Shown one piece after another: positions 10,301 to 17,871 of a DNA stretch of 64,000 nt. Positions within the stretch are counted from its first letter, which is position 1; the number at the start of each line of letters is the position of its first letter. Position numbers and translations under genes: made by a program. The notes under the pieces were generated by a model. The model ran no database searches and was not told the DNA's origin. It saw only the letters and a program-made list of their open reading frames with translations. Source of the DNA: Flavobacterium anhuiense (lineage in GTDB: Bacteria; Bacteroidota; Bacteroidia; Flavobacteriales; Flavobacteriaceae). The stretch is taken from NCBI RefSeq assembly GCF_004151235.1, contig NZ_JUIV01000010.1, positions 62,001 through 126,000 of the forward strand, written 5' to 3'.

Positions 10301-12537
10301 AATATTTAAGAACTATTTATACCGAGGAATTAAAAGAAAAACTTGAGAGTAAGGATCCTGCCAAACTAAGTGCCTTTATAGATAAATATGCTACTAAAGA
10401 AAACTTTAAACGTGAAAAAGAAGATCGAAATACTTTTTGGGGATATGTAGCTTGTATAGGTTGTAACTATGAGGGTTCGGGTAATGGAACGGATATTAGT
10501 TATACAGATTATTTAGCTGGTTTAGGAAAAGAAGCAAATAAGGGTTATAAAAACGATCCAGTAGATGTAAATGCTGCTGATAGCCATGTGTATGACTATT
10601 CAGTAGTTATAACAGAGAAAGAAAAGAATAAAATTCTTTCTGAAATGGCAGGAATCAAAACAGATTCTGGCATTACAACAAAAATATTTTTAACAGATAC
10701 CCAAACGCCTCAAACTAAACGAAAAGAAGTGTCAGACTACTTGGCTACTTTAAAAGGATTAGAAATTGCGCTTTGGATAGATTTTGATAAAGCTGGAAAA
10801 GCAACAATAAAGACTGTTTTAGGAGATAAAATTGAGGGTAAAGGTAGTGCGGAGATGAATAAGTACCTTTCACTTTTAGCAGAAGTATTGCCTAAATTTG
10901 AAGGTAAATACACTGCCTTTAACCCCTTAACAGCGATGTTGGATGGTTTAGCTGGACTTATAGGTAAGTTAAAAATCCCAGATCGTTTTTTTAATCCAGA
11001 TGCAGATAATTATAATTCATTTCCAGCTGAAGTGTATTCATATGTTTCTTTATCTATAGCAAAGGATAAAATTAATGCTGTAATTGGCAATCCGATTTAC
11101 ACAGAAAAGTATTCTGCAAGCAGAGCAGATTTTGCTTTCACTTGTGGTGTATGGAATGGATTTATTGGTGTTGTTGAAGCTTTACCAGCTGGTGCTTCAA
11201 TGATAATTAAAATACCTGGAGGTATTTTTAGTTTAATAGTTAATGAAGATGGTGCTAGAACAAAATTTAAGGAAAAAATAGCTAAACTTAGTTGGGAAGG
11301 TATAGGGAAAATGATAACTGATGAATGGCATGAAGCTACTGCTAATCCTTGTATGGTACACTACAGTAGTGGTCAAGTTGTTTTTGTTATAGCTTCATGT
11401 TTTATAGGAGCAGGTGAAATAAAAGGAGCATCTGCATTTTTTCAAACAATAGAAAAATTAGATGTTGTTGGACAGGCAATAGGTAAGTTTGCCAAATTTG
11501 CAAGTCCGTATGCCAAAGCTGCATTAAGTAAAACAGGAAAATTTCTAATTACTCCGCTTATAAAATTAGAACCAGAAATTAGCATTAAATTAAGACGCTA
11601 TTTTACAGAGGGTTTAAGTAAAATAATTAAAAAATCAGAGAAACAGGTCTTAGTTAATTTACATGCAACTGATGCTGGTAAATTTTTAGTAGATGGGCTT
11701 GAGTTAAGTCCTGAAGAGCTAGGTGAGTTACTAAGTAAGAAATTAGGTAAGGATCAAGAGATCGTTTTATTGTCTTGTAATGATTTAGCAAGTGCTAAAG
11801 CATTGTCCGAGGCTACGGGTAAAGTCGTATATACTACTGAAGGAAGTATTACTGTTTTTGAAAAGGGAATTAAACGTGCCGAAGGAACAGATTGGCATAG
11901 AATAGAACCAAATGGAAACGCAACAAAAGTCGATCCACCGGTAAAAGAGTGCCCTGAGTGTTATGGAGCTGATGGTGTGGAGATGGGAAAACGAAAGGAA
12001 TTTGTATTAAACACTCCAGAAGATTTATATAAAAAAATAGAATACTATAGGGCTACAGTACGTGATGTAATAGATACAGAAGAAGCAAGAGCTTATGCTT
12101 TAAAATACTTTAATAAAAATGTTACGGGACAGACTTTTGAAGAATGGTGGACTTATGCTAAAAAGTATAATGTAGCTGATGATCTTAATTTTGAGATACA
12201 TCATGTTATTCCTATTAAGGTTTTAGAAAAAAATCCTAAATTGAAAGAGTTACTGTTTTGGGCAGAAAATAATGGAAAGAAGTTTGAGTTTAATGGTTTA
12301 GATAATGCTATTCCGATACAAAAAAAGAAAGCTAAAATTGAATTGAACGGACATACAAACCATCCAGCTTATGATAAAGCAATTCAAGAAAAGTTAGATG
12401 AGATATTAGATAATGAAACATACTCTGAATTAAGAAAATTCACTGAAGTGCAAAAATTAATAAACAGTACCAAACAAAAATTAGAAAATGAAGTTTTATT
12501 GGGAACCAAGGATGTTAATCAAATAATTAATCTATAA
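7354..12537 (+). CDS. Giant polymorphic toxin-like protein: Fn3, zincin protease site, possible caspase-like block, C-terminal AHH nuclease
   Basis: A 1727-residue protein with a signal peptide ending at GYAQ. Residues 25-280 resemble the TANFOR-type N-terminus seen in large Bacteroidota proteins (name from memory), followed by an Fn3 module at about 285-375. A zincin-like metalloprotease follows: HELGH at 833-837, a third His at 844, and a downstream LMDYSSG segment that could be the Met-turn. Residues about 1430-1510 look caspase-like (clan CD, C80-type): His1437, a hydrophobic strand ending in LLSC with Cys1475, then A-x-x-L-x-x-x-T-G-x-V-V. The C-terminus carries an HNH/EndoVII-type AHH nuclease: HH at 1616-1617, a LDNAIP loop and GHTNHPAYD (His1667, His1670). 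No sorting domain is present, which is expected if the C-terminus is the toxic warhead. The AHH family is known for toxin nucleases; delivery and self-processing are inferred. Confidence 0.8.
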   Translation: MKNLFHNIYFFVLFLFVNAIGYAQLYPVQLTPVFNSPYSVKISDYATSMDTKMQLLINPTDITISQRRVRLKLYIQGNGLNIQTSDYAQEQRPIYINGGELQTLTNVDIASLFRLENLQGISPAQYANPLPEGMYNFCFELYDFITNQKISQKSCANLYLILNDPPILNTPQKNEQIASTEFPNILFTWTPRQINATNISYKFELKQLLDPTLDPQIGFQMSPTLYEETLFGTAVLYNLSMPILTPGLRYAWRVRAISTTGLSENAVFKNDGYSEIYSFKYTASCAAPTFLLSEAQSSKSVKITWEGVPEHTRYQVQYKKQDVRNAQWFSTNSLNRQSLITNLEPGVTYQFRVGSSCDPAEDGVQSFTYSNISTFTTPTETSGVPAYNCGIVPQINIQNQKPLTNLIQSETFRAGDFPVTILELQGENSPYSGRGYIIVPYLADTKIAVEFKDIVVNTDYQLISGIVETSYNPDWKNVTDIEDFTGEGQGGQIEEKVPFEVKDIVINPNGDIIVNGKDGEQITIPGGKDTVIIDSKGNTYTVDKDGNGSNEPVIAAAGGKPTPENTDGVDKNGQATAFTAKGISIVFSGNGSKYAFDVMPENASSALKKMYAKAGDNVLPYKAVLNGDTDTVVATVNLSDSNIKLDSVVFKTQNGAKVDFKRTDKVFVLTVKGNLSYAEEQILATIKQGKKWQVIGAFMLVHISPKDVNVALVPTYDNSDSRLNEIIAKTQEIYNKIGIKINFKKEEKLKDFDNVVSKDISVIQTEKNTITSTYSTQQQDINALYKGGDGNYVLFVTNKTSSTGQEGYMRLNGQFGYVFTKANGQENPNTAAHELGHGIFKLEHPFEQYKTAEGSTDFLMDYSSGTVLNHMDWKQINDPAFKLYAFQSQSSGELAGGLGIAPNWRFVSNGSETTVAYLEVAKKGFIGGFKKDNKKYKWDATNEIYVNDSNPKDFIKPQEIKPKINESKIYLFFDNDKSITQHKYLRTIYTEELKEKLESKDPAKLSAFIDKYATKENFKREKEDRNTFWGYVACIGCNYEGSGNGTDISYTDYLAGLGKEANKGYKNDPVDVNAADSHVYDYSVVITEKEKNKILSEMAGIKTDSGITTKIFLTDTQTPQTKRKEVSDYLATLKGLEIALWIDFDKAGKATIKTVLGDKIEGKGSAEMNKYLSLLAEVLPKFEGKYTAFNPLTAMLDGLAGLIGKLKIPDRFFNPDADNYNSFPAEVYSYVSLSIAKDKINAVIGNPIYTEKYSASRADFAFTCGVWNGFIGVVEALPAGASMIIKIPGGIFSLIVNEDGARTKFKEKIAKLSWEGIGKMITDEWHEATANPCMVHYSSGQVVFVIASCFIGAGEIKGASAFFQTIEKLDVVGQAIGKFAKFASPYAKAALSKTGKFLITPLIKLEPEISIKLRRYFTEGLSKIIKKSEKQVLVNLHATDAGKFLVDGLELSPEELGELLSKKLGKDQEIVLLSCNDLASAKALSEATGKVVYTTEGSITVFEKGIKRAEGTDWHRIEPNGNATKVDPPVKECPECYGADGVEMGKRKEFVLNTPEDLYKKIEYYRATVRDVIDTEEARAYALKYFNKNVTGQTFEEWWTYAKKYNVADDLNFEIHHVIPIKVLEKNPKLKELLFWAENNGKKFEFNGLDNAIPIQKKKAKIELNGHTNHPAYDKAIQEKLDEILDNETYSELRKFTEVQKLINSTKQKLENEVLLGTKDVNQIINL

Positions 12538-12541
12538 TAGA

Positions 12542-13231
12542 ATGAAATACTATAAAATAATTCCAACGCTGAATAATGATAATGGACGGATATCAAGTAG
12601 TGCAAGTGTCGACAATTTGAGCATGATAGAAAGTGAATTTGAAAAAATTAGATATGGTAAACACGTAAAAGATTTTTCAATTAAAGATCCTTTTTATTTG
12701 GAGAGTTTTGATGATAAAGAATATTGGGAATATCAATTGAATGATATACACTCATTTATTGGAAAGGCAAAAGTGGTGACCGGCTGGTTAATTTCTAAGA
12801 AATTAAAAAAAATATTTTCAGGTTTTAAAATTTCTCAACCTCATTATTTATATTCTAGTCAGTTGCTATATCAAAATGTAATATATAAGTATTTTATCTT
12901 TCAATTTTCGGGTAAAAGTATTTATAGGGAGTTAACGTCATATATCGATTTTTCAAAATCAGAATTCATAAATCCTTCAACACAAGAGTTGCGTTTTTTT
13001 TTAAATATAGACCATTTTATAGAAGAAAGTGAAGAGCTTTATTTTGAGAAAGATATTGATTTTGTGAAAAAGAAAATAGTATTAAAAGATGACCTAGATT
13101 TTTTTCCCATGCAGAGTTTTTTTAAAGATAATCTCGTTTCGGAGAGGTTGAAAGAAGTGATTGAAAATGAGTTTATTACTGGTTTTGAGTTTTCGGAGTT
13201 GAATTATGAAGTTGTAGTTAAAAAATCTTAA
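12542..13231 (+). CDS. Probable immunity protein for the AHH nuclease (Imm11/Imm43-like)
   Basis: A 229-residue protein without signal peptide or membrane segment, so cytoplasmic. Its start lies 4 bases after the toxin stop, the usual arrangement of toxin and cognate immunity gene. The sequence resembles DUF1629/Imm11 or Imm43-type immunity proteins: an N-terminal YYKIIP strand, a central WLISKKLKKI helix, and near the end a VSERLKEVIEN helix followed by ITGFEF (I place the family by pattern only). It is acidic and aromatic-rich, as is common in nuclease immunity proteins. Base composition looks more AT-rich than the N-terminal half of the toxin gene, consistent with exchange of the toxin-tip/immunity cassette. 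It could instead be an unrelated small accessory protein. Confidence 0.65.
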   Translation: MKYYKIIPTLNNDNGRISSSASVDNLSMIESEFEKIRYGKHVKDFSIKDPFYLESFDDKEYWEYQLNDIHSFIGKAKVVTGWLISKKLKKIFSGFKISQPHYLYSSQLLYQNVIYKYFIFQFSGKSIYRELTSYIDFSKSEFINPSTQELRFFLNIDHFIEESEELYFEKDIDFVKKKIVLKDDLDFFPMQSFFKDNLVSERLKEVIENEFITGFEFSELNYEVVVKKS

Positions 13232-13274
13232 ACCACAAACTTTTGAATTCTTTTTTGTAGTGATATGGTAAACA

Positions 13275-13361
13275 GAGATATTTTTAGATGAATTAGTTAA
13301 TGATTTAAAGTTCTCTGAAATTTCAGTGGTAAGCAGAATAAGTGATAAAGAGTACAATTAA
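13275..13361 (+). pseudogene. Possible C-terminal scrap of a lost immunity gene
   Basis: Between the first immunity gene and the next ORF lies an open frame of 28 codons, bounded upstream by TAA at 13269, with no start codon. It reads like the amphipathic end of a small protein (DELVNDLKFSEISVV) and ends in TAA inside the next gene. Such leftovers are typical of immunity-gene turnover behind polymorphic toxins, but this one is short and may be chance. Confidence 0.3.
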
Positions 13362-14412
13362 AATAGAAAAAGTGTCAAATTTCTTTTTAGATAATCAGTT
13401 TAGATTGTATTGGAAAGGTGGAGGACTATACCATATAAAGCATAATGATTTATTGGCTAATGTTAATGGTAATATTTTTCAGGCGTTTAAAAAAGATAAT
13501 TTAATTGTTGTTAATTATTTTTCAAATGAAGATGGTTTGGAAATGCTTTGCGAATTTGAAGTCTGCGAAGATTTCAAATTAAAAAAAATAAAAGAGGAGA
13601 AAAAATTTTTAAAAGAAATAGAAAATAATGTAGTCATCGAATTATCATATGATTCATCATTTAATACAATCTTAAATGTTGTGAAATTTGATGGCGAAAA
13701 AATTATTGAAAGTATTGTTGATCCCTTTGGGTTTAAACTCTTTCAAACGATATTCGTAAGTTGGGATAAATTGAAGTTGGTGTTGTATGAATTAAAGAAA
13801 GGAATAAAACTATTTGAATTTTTATTTTCAAAACTAGTAACTGACGTTAATGATGAAGAAACAAATGTAGAAGTTGTATCAGTAATAGGAGTTTATAAAA
13901 AGGTGCTTTGGATACTAGTCACACATCGTAAAATTATTGGACTAGACGTAGAGAATGGGGCATTATTACATGAATTAGATTTGAGCAAAGAATTAGGATT
14001 AGCACCTAATTCAAATGAAGATTTTAGTTTTTCTGTTAAAGATATTCATATAGATAATGAAAAAGGAATTATTAAAAGTTTATCATATAGATATTATTGG
14101 GAGTTAAATTTAGACACTTTGAAAATCCAAATCAAAAAAGATTTTGGAGAAAATTCTAAAGAATCGTGGCGAATAAATAGAAGCAAATATTATTCTGGAG
14201 ATAGAAATCTTTATTTTATCGGTACCAATAAAGGAGAAGTTGTTAATAGGGCAGTTGGTGTTTTTGATACAGAAAAATTTGAAGTTATATGGTTTAAAGC
14301 GCCATTAGAAGAAAGAAAGCTTTTGTTCTTCACAGATGTGCCACAGGTCAACAATGAAGTACTAGGGGTTATGGATAGTGAAAATAATTTAAGGGTTTAC
14401 GAAAGAAATTAA
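13342..14412 (+). CDS. Unknown cytoplasmic protein, possible beta-propeller, second immunity/accessory candidate
   Basis: A 356-residue protein with no signal peptide. The start is GTG at 13342, directly after an in-frame TAA; the next in-frame ATG is about 67 codons in, so GTG is preferred although the ribosome binding site is weak. The sequence has repeated strand-turn-strand stretches such as KVLWILVTHRKIIGLDVENG and YFIGTNKGEV, which look like PQQ- or WD-type propeller blades. I do not recognise the family with certainty. Position directly behind a toxin/immunity pair in AT-rich DNA suggests an orphan immunity gene or modifier. No catalytic motif is visible. Confidence 0.55.
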   Translation: MIKSTIKIEKVSNFFLDNQFRLYWKGGGLYHIKHNDLLANVNGNIFQAFKKDNLIVVNYFSNEDGLEMLCEFEVCEDFKLKKIKEEKKFLKEIENNVVIELSYDSSFNTILNVVKFDGEKIIESIVDPFGFKLFQTIFVSWDKLKLVLYELKKGIKLFEFLFSKLVTDVNDEETNVEVVSVIGVYKKVLWILVTHRKIIGLDVENGALLHELDLSKELGLAPNSNEDFSFSVKDIHIDNEKGIIKSLSYRYYWELNLDTLKIQIKKDFGENSKESWRINRSKYYSGDRNLYFIGTNKGEVVNRAVGVFDTEKFEVIWFKAPLEERKLLFFTDVPQVNNEVLGVMDSENNLRVYERN

Positions 14413-14543
14413 ATCTGTTTTCTATTAGCTCAAGCATCTTGCTCATGAAAGCAAACAGATATTGATATGTAAATTATAAAAGCTTCTATTGGCGAATAGA
14501 AAAAGCAGATTATACAACATTAATTAAAAATGAAAACTTGCAT
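14413..14543 (+). other. Spacer with two hairpins
   Basis: An inverted repeat pairs 14413-14420 with 14453-14460, and a second small hairpin pairs 14484-14490 with 14495-14501. Neither is followed by a T-run, so they are not classical terminators. A five-codon ORF (MKTCI) beginning at 14530 ends across the start codon of the next gene. Confidence 0.4.
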
Positions 14544-15386
14544 ATGAAAAAAAATATTTTAGCCCTAATAGTAATATTAATTAGCACATGCAGTTTTGCA
14601 CAAAAGTTAAAAATTGATAAAGGAGAAATAAAACTAGACGATAAGACAATAGGTTTTGTAGAGGGTAAAAAACCGCTTTTTACTATTTTTAGTTTAGATA
14701 AAAATTATTCAATTACTGCAGAACTAAAGAAAGCTCCAAGCGAAGAATCTTTAGTATTGCCATGGATTGAACTTAAAGATCTAGCGACAGGAAAAACTAA
14801 CGAAATAGAATTTAAGAATAAAAGCAGAAAATTCAGTGCCTTTAATTACGACCGCAGTGTTGTCTACGAATTATTGGACAGAGGAATGGTCGGAACAGAG
14901 GGTTTAAACAAAGAAGCAATTGAAAGTTTTATAAATGGCGCATCGGCAGGTATAGCCGCAAAACGTTTAGGAATTCAAGATGAAGTAGATAATGCGAATA
15001 AAATTGCAGATACCTATCAGTTAGCAATTGATGATTATGGTACTATTTTTAGCATTAAAGCACAAAATCAAAATATAGACGATAAAAGAATTGGGTTTGT
15101 TAGAATGACTTCACCCTCTTCAAATGGAGATTTAAAATATGAGGTTTTAGATCTTGATAATAATTTAATAGGAACATGGTTTGCCAGAGGAGGAATGTTC
15201 TCAGGTTATGATAAATTATTAAACCAAGAAGTAATCACATTCAACGGGAAAGTGTTTAAGGCTAGTTTTGAAAATAGAGGAAATCCAGTAGGATATAAAA
15301 TGAGCCAGGATATAACGGCAATGAATATTGTTAGAGTATTGGTTGGTAATGGCTATACTTTAGGTAGTCAGTTTAATGGAAAATAA
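14544..15386 (+). CDS. Small exported protein of unknown function
   Basis: A protein of about 280 residues. A TTG at 14538 is possible, but ATG at 14544 gives a standard MKKN signal peptide ending at SFAQ and is preferred. The mature protein is mostly polar beta-structure with repeated short elements (KTIGFVEGKK, KRIGFVRMTS), suggesting two related halves. There is one helical stretch with GASAGIAAKRLG near the middle. No enzyme motif or lipobox is visible, so the product is probably periplasmic. The next gene follows after about 20 bases. I do not recognise the family. Confidence 0.6.
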   Translation: MKKNILALIVILISTCSFAQKLKIDKGEIKLDDKTIGFVEGKKPLFTIFSLDKNYSITAELKKAPSEESLVLPWIELKDLATGKTNEIEFKNKSRKFSAFNYDRSVVYELLDRGMVGTEGLNKEAIESFINGASAGIAAKRLGIQDEVDNANKIADTYQLAIDDYGTIFSIKAQNQNIDDKRIGFVRMTSPSSNGDLKYEVLDLDNNLIGTWFARGGMFSGYDKLLNQEVITFNGKVFKASFENRGNPVGYKMSQDITAMNIVRVLVGNGYTLGSQFNGK

Positions 15387-15407
15387 AACAATGAATTAAG
15401 ATATAAA

Positions 15408-16460
15408 ATGATAATAATGAAGAAAAGTATTTTAGTAGCTACAGCATTACAGTTTTTGTTGATTTTAAATAGCTGTTCAGGATCAGACAGTCAGCCTGGA
15501 GGGACTCCCGAAGAAAAAGGAGAAATAAAAGCAGACTATATTACAAGTTTCTTTATCAATGATTTTGTTGTTGGTACTGATAATACGCTATATACGATAG
15601 GACAAACGCAAGACGAAAAGGGGTATGCTATAAGTTTAAAAAAGACTGATCTAGATGGAAAAGAAACCACACTTAAAAATCTTGATCTCGCAACGTATAC
15701 ATATGCAAAACTTGCTTTAACAGAAAACGGAGATGTTCTAATGGTTGCAAAAGGGAATGATAGTCCAGATCAGGATAAAATAATGCGTTTCGAAAATAAC
15801 TTTTCAGAATTGAACCCATTTTATATCATGAAACCAATAAGTTCTCCATTTGCCAGTAAGATCAATCTTTTTAGCATCTGCAATAATAACGATAATACAT
15901 ATTTTGTTTTTGACTTGAATGCAAGAAACATAAAACGTGTTTTACCAGAATTAAATGGTGATGTTTTTGTTGCTGGCTCAGGTAAAAATGAAATAAAAGA
16001 TGGAGCGGGGCTAGATGCAAGTTTTGCTGCTGTAACAAAAATCATTAGCTTGAATAGTATTTTATATTTAATTGATCATGTTCAAGATCCGAGTACAGGA
16101 ATTTACAAAAACTCTGCAATTAGAAAGTTAGAATATGTGAATAATGAGTGGAAGGTAACAACTCTAGTTTCAGCAACAAACGGTGATCATTTTTCTGATA
16201 TTACTTTTGATACAAAAAATGAGTTATATGTTGTAAATGCAGGAAAAGGAATCTTTAAATTAAATCTTCAAGATAATAGTCTGTCTCTTTTTAAAGATGG
16301 AGATTTAAAAGTAAGAGCGGCATCTGGTAGAGGGGTTTTCTCTTCTTTCAAATACACTGAAATGCTTAAGTTTAAAGGGAACGATATTTATTTACTTGTT
16401 TCTGGAAACTTAATCAAGATTTCGGACTTCCAAACAAAATTTGCTGCTGCAGAAAAATAA
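15408..16460 (+). CDS. Lipoprotein with NHL/propeller-like repeats
   Basis: A 350-residue protein with a lipobox at LNSC (Cys about 23 from 15408); a start at 15417 (MKKS) is equally acceptable. The mature part shows repeated strands typical of NHL or six-bladed propellers: an FFINDFVVGTDNTLYTIG opening, VFVAGSGKNEIKDGAGLDA (the AGxGxxGxxDG-like NHL cue), and ITFDTKNELYVVNAG. Proteins of this kind usually bind protein partners or glycans at the cell envelope. It is linked to the preceding gene by a short spacer and ends just before a strong hairpin, which separates it from the PKD lipoprotein gene. Confidence 0.65.
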   Translation: MIIMKKSILVATALQFLLILNSCSGSDSQPGGTPEEKGEIKADYITSFFINDFVVGTDNTLYTIGQTQDEKGYAISLKKTDLDGKETTLKNLDLATYTYAKLALTENGDVLMVAKGNDSPDQDKIMRFENNFSELNPFYIMKPISSPFASKINLFSICNNNDNTYFVFDLNARNIKRVLPELNGDVFVAGSGKNEIKDGAGLDASFAAVTKIISLNSILYLIDHVQDPSTGIYKNSAIRKLEYVNNEWKVTTLVSATNGDHFSDITFDTKNELYVVNAGKGIFKLNLQDNSLSLFKDGDLKVRAASGRGVFSSFKYTEMLKFKGNDIYLLVSGNLIKISDFQTKFAAAEK

Positions 16461-16471
16461 TAGATTTAAAA

Positions 16472-16508
16472 AAAACACTGCAGGTGTTTTAAATAACCGC
16501 AGTGTTTT
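16472..16508 (+). terminator. Strong hairpin between lipoprotein genes
   Basis: Perfect 10-base arms (AAAACACTGC at 16472-16481 and GCAGTGTTTT at 16499-16508) flank a 17-base loop. The right arm ends in TTTT, so it can act as a terminator or attenuator inside the cluster. Confidence 0.7.
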
Positions 16509-16520
16509 AAAGTGCTCTAA

Positions 16521-17864
16521 ATGAAAAAAACTTTACTCTTATTCCTACTTATTGTTCTTGCTTCTTGCTATCAAGAAACTGCTATAGCTATAGAAGGTGA
16601 ATTTACAACTTCGTATGTTGATCAGGATGAATCTATCCCCGTTATTATTAAAATTGATAATAAAATAACGGGTGCAGATACGTATGAATGGACATTTGAA
16701 GGAGGGAATCCTTCTGTTTCAAATTCTAAAAATCCAGGAGAGATTTTATACAGTAAGCAGGGAACTTACACTATTAAGCTAATAGCAAAAAATGTAGACG
16801 GAGAGAGTAGAGAATTTACTAAAACGGTTGAAATAAAAGATGGTATCAATATTGAGTTTACGCATGAAATCATAAAGAGCAATTACTCTCCAGTTGAGAT
16901 CATCTTAAAGAATTCTACTATTGGAGAAGGTTTAACTTTCAAATGGGAATTTCAGGACGGGTCACCAGCTTCTTTTACAGGAAAAACTCCGTCAAATGTA
17001 GTGTTCACAACTCCTGGAGAACACACTATTACATTGACCGTTTCAAATGGTTTTGAATCTGATAAACAGACTAAAACCATAACTGTCGCTCCTTACTTAG
17101 TAAGTTCATTTACATATGAGCCAAAATTTGAAGATGATGATTACGAAGCTCCAGTAAGCATTAATTTTACTAATAAATCAGTTAGTGCGACAAGTTATAA
17201 ATGGAGTTTTGAAGGCGGAAATCCAGCTATTTCGACAGAAGAAAATCCAACAGTTGTTTTTGCAAATGCAGGCACTCACGAAGTGACTTTAGAAGCAATT
17301 AACGATAAAACAAGCCAGATTTTTAAATCAACAATTACAGTTCTTCCTGATACAAACTTGAGGACTTTTACTAATGTTAAATTAGGAATTAACTCGGCAC
17401 ATAATGGCAATAATTTTGGTGCAATGTTTTCGACCATTACGCGTAAAGTTTATAAAGCAAACGAAATCGATGACCAGAACAGCGGTCAAATTGATATTGT
17501 ATTTCAAGGCTTAAACAGCAATTTTACCTATAACAGATTTATCTCTCCAGATCAGGCCAATAACTATGGATTTTTAACATTGAAAAATGCACAGAGCACC
17601 ATTTTTGTCAATTCTCAAAATTTGTGTAATTGCGGTTTAAATTTTACCGAAGCACAATTTGACAGTATGGTAAATGACATACCAATAAAATCGTTAAATA
17701 TAAATTATACGGCAGGAGGAGCACAGGAATTTGGTTTTATCTACCCTAGAATCATTTTGTTTAAAACGCAAGACGGCAGAAAAGGAGCTATTAAAATTAA
17801 AGAAATGGTAAAGAACGGTACGAGTTCTTATATTTTATGCGATATCAAAGTTCAAAAACAATAA
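16521..17864 (+). CDS. PKD-domain lipoprotein
   Basis: A 447-residue protein with a type II signal peptide and lipobox LASC near residue 16. Three PKD domains follow (about 30-105, 112-190 and 200-275), each with a Y-x-W-x-F-E/Q-G-G/D-x-P strand, a P-x-x-V/I-x-F-x-x-x-G turn and a T/V-x-x-x-N ending, all classical PKD cues. The last 170 residues form a separate unknown domain with several aromatic strands and NLCNCG. PKD domains are adhesive or spacer modules on surface proteins. The next gene, an outer-membrane barrel, begins 8 bases after the stop. Outer-membrane anchoring with exposure to the outside or periplasm is inferred. Confidence 0.8.
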   Translation: MKKTLLLFLLIVLASCYQETAIAIEGEFTTSYVDQDESIPVIIKIDNKITGADTYEWTFEGGNPSVSNSKNPGEILYSKQGTYTIKLIAKNVDGESREFTKTVEIKDGINIEFTHEIIKSNYSPVEIILKNSTIGEGLTFKWEFQDGSPASFTGKTPSNVVFTTPGEHTITLTVSNGFESDKQTKTITVAPYLVSSFTYEPKFEDDDYEAPVSINFTNKSVSATSYKWSFEGGNPAISTEENPTVVFANAGTHEVTLEAINDKTSQIFKSTITVLPDTNLRTFTNVKLGINSAHNGNNFGAMFSTITRKVYKANEIDDQNSGQIDIVFQGLNSNFTYNRFISPDQANNYGFLTLKNAQSTIFVNSQNLCNCGLNFTEAQFDSMVNDIPIKSLNINYTAGGAQEFGFIYPRIILFKTQDGRKGAIKIKEMVKNGTSSYILCDIKVQKQ

Positions 17865-17871
17865 CCAGTAA

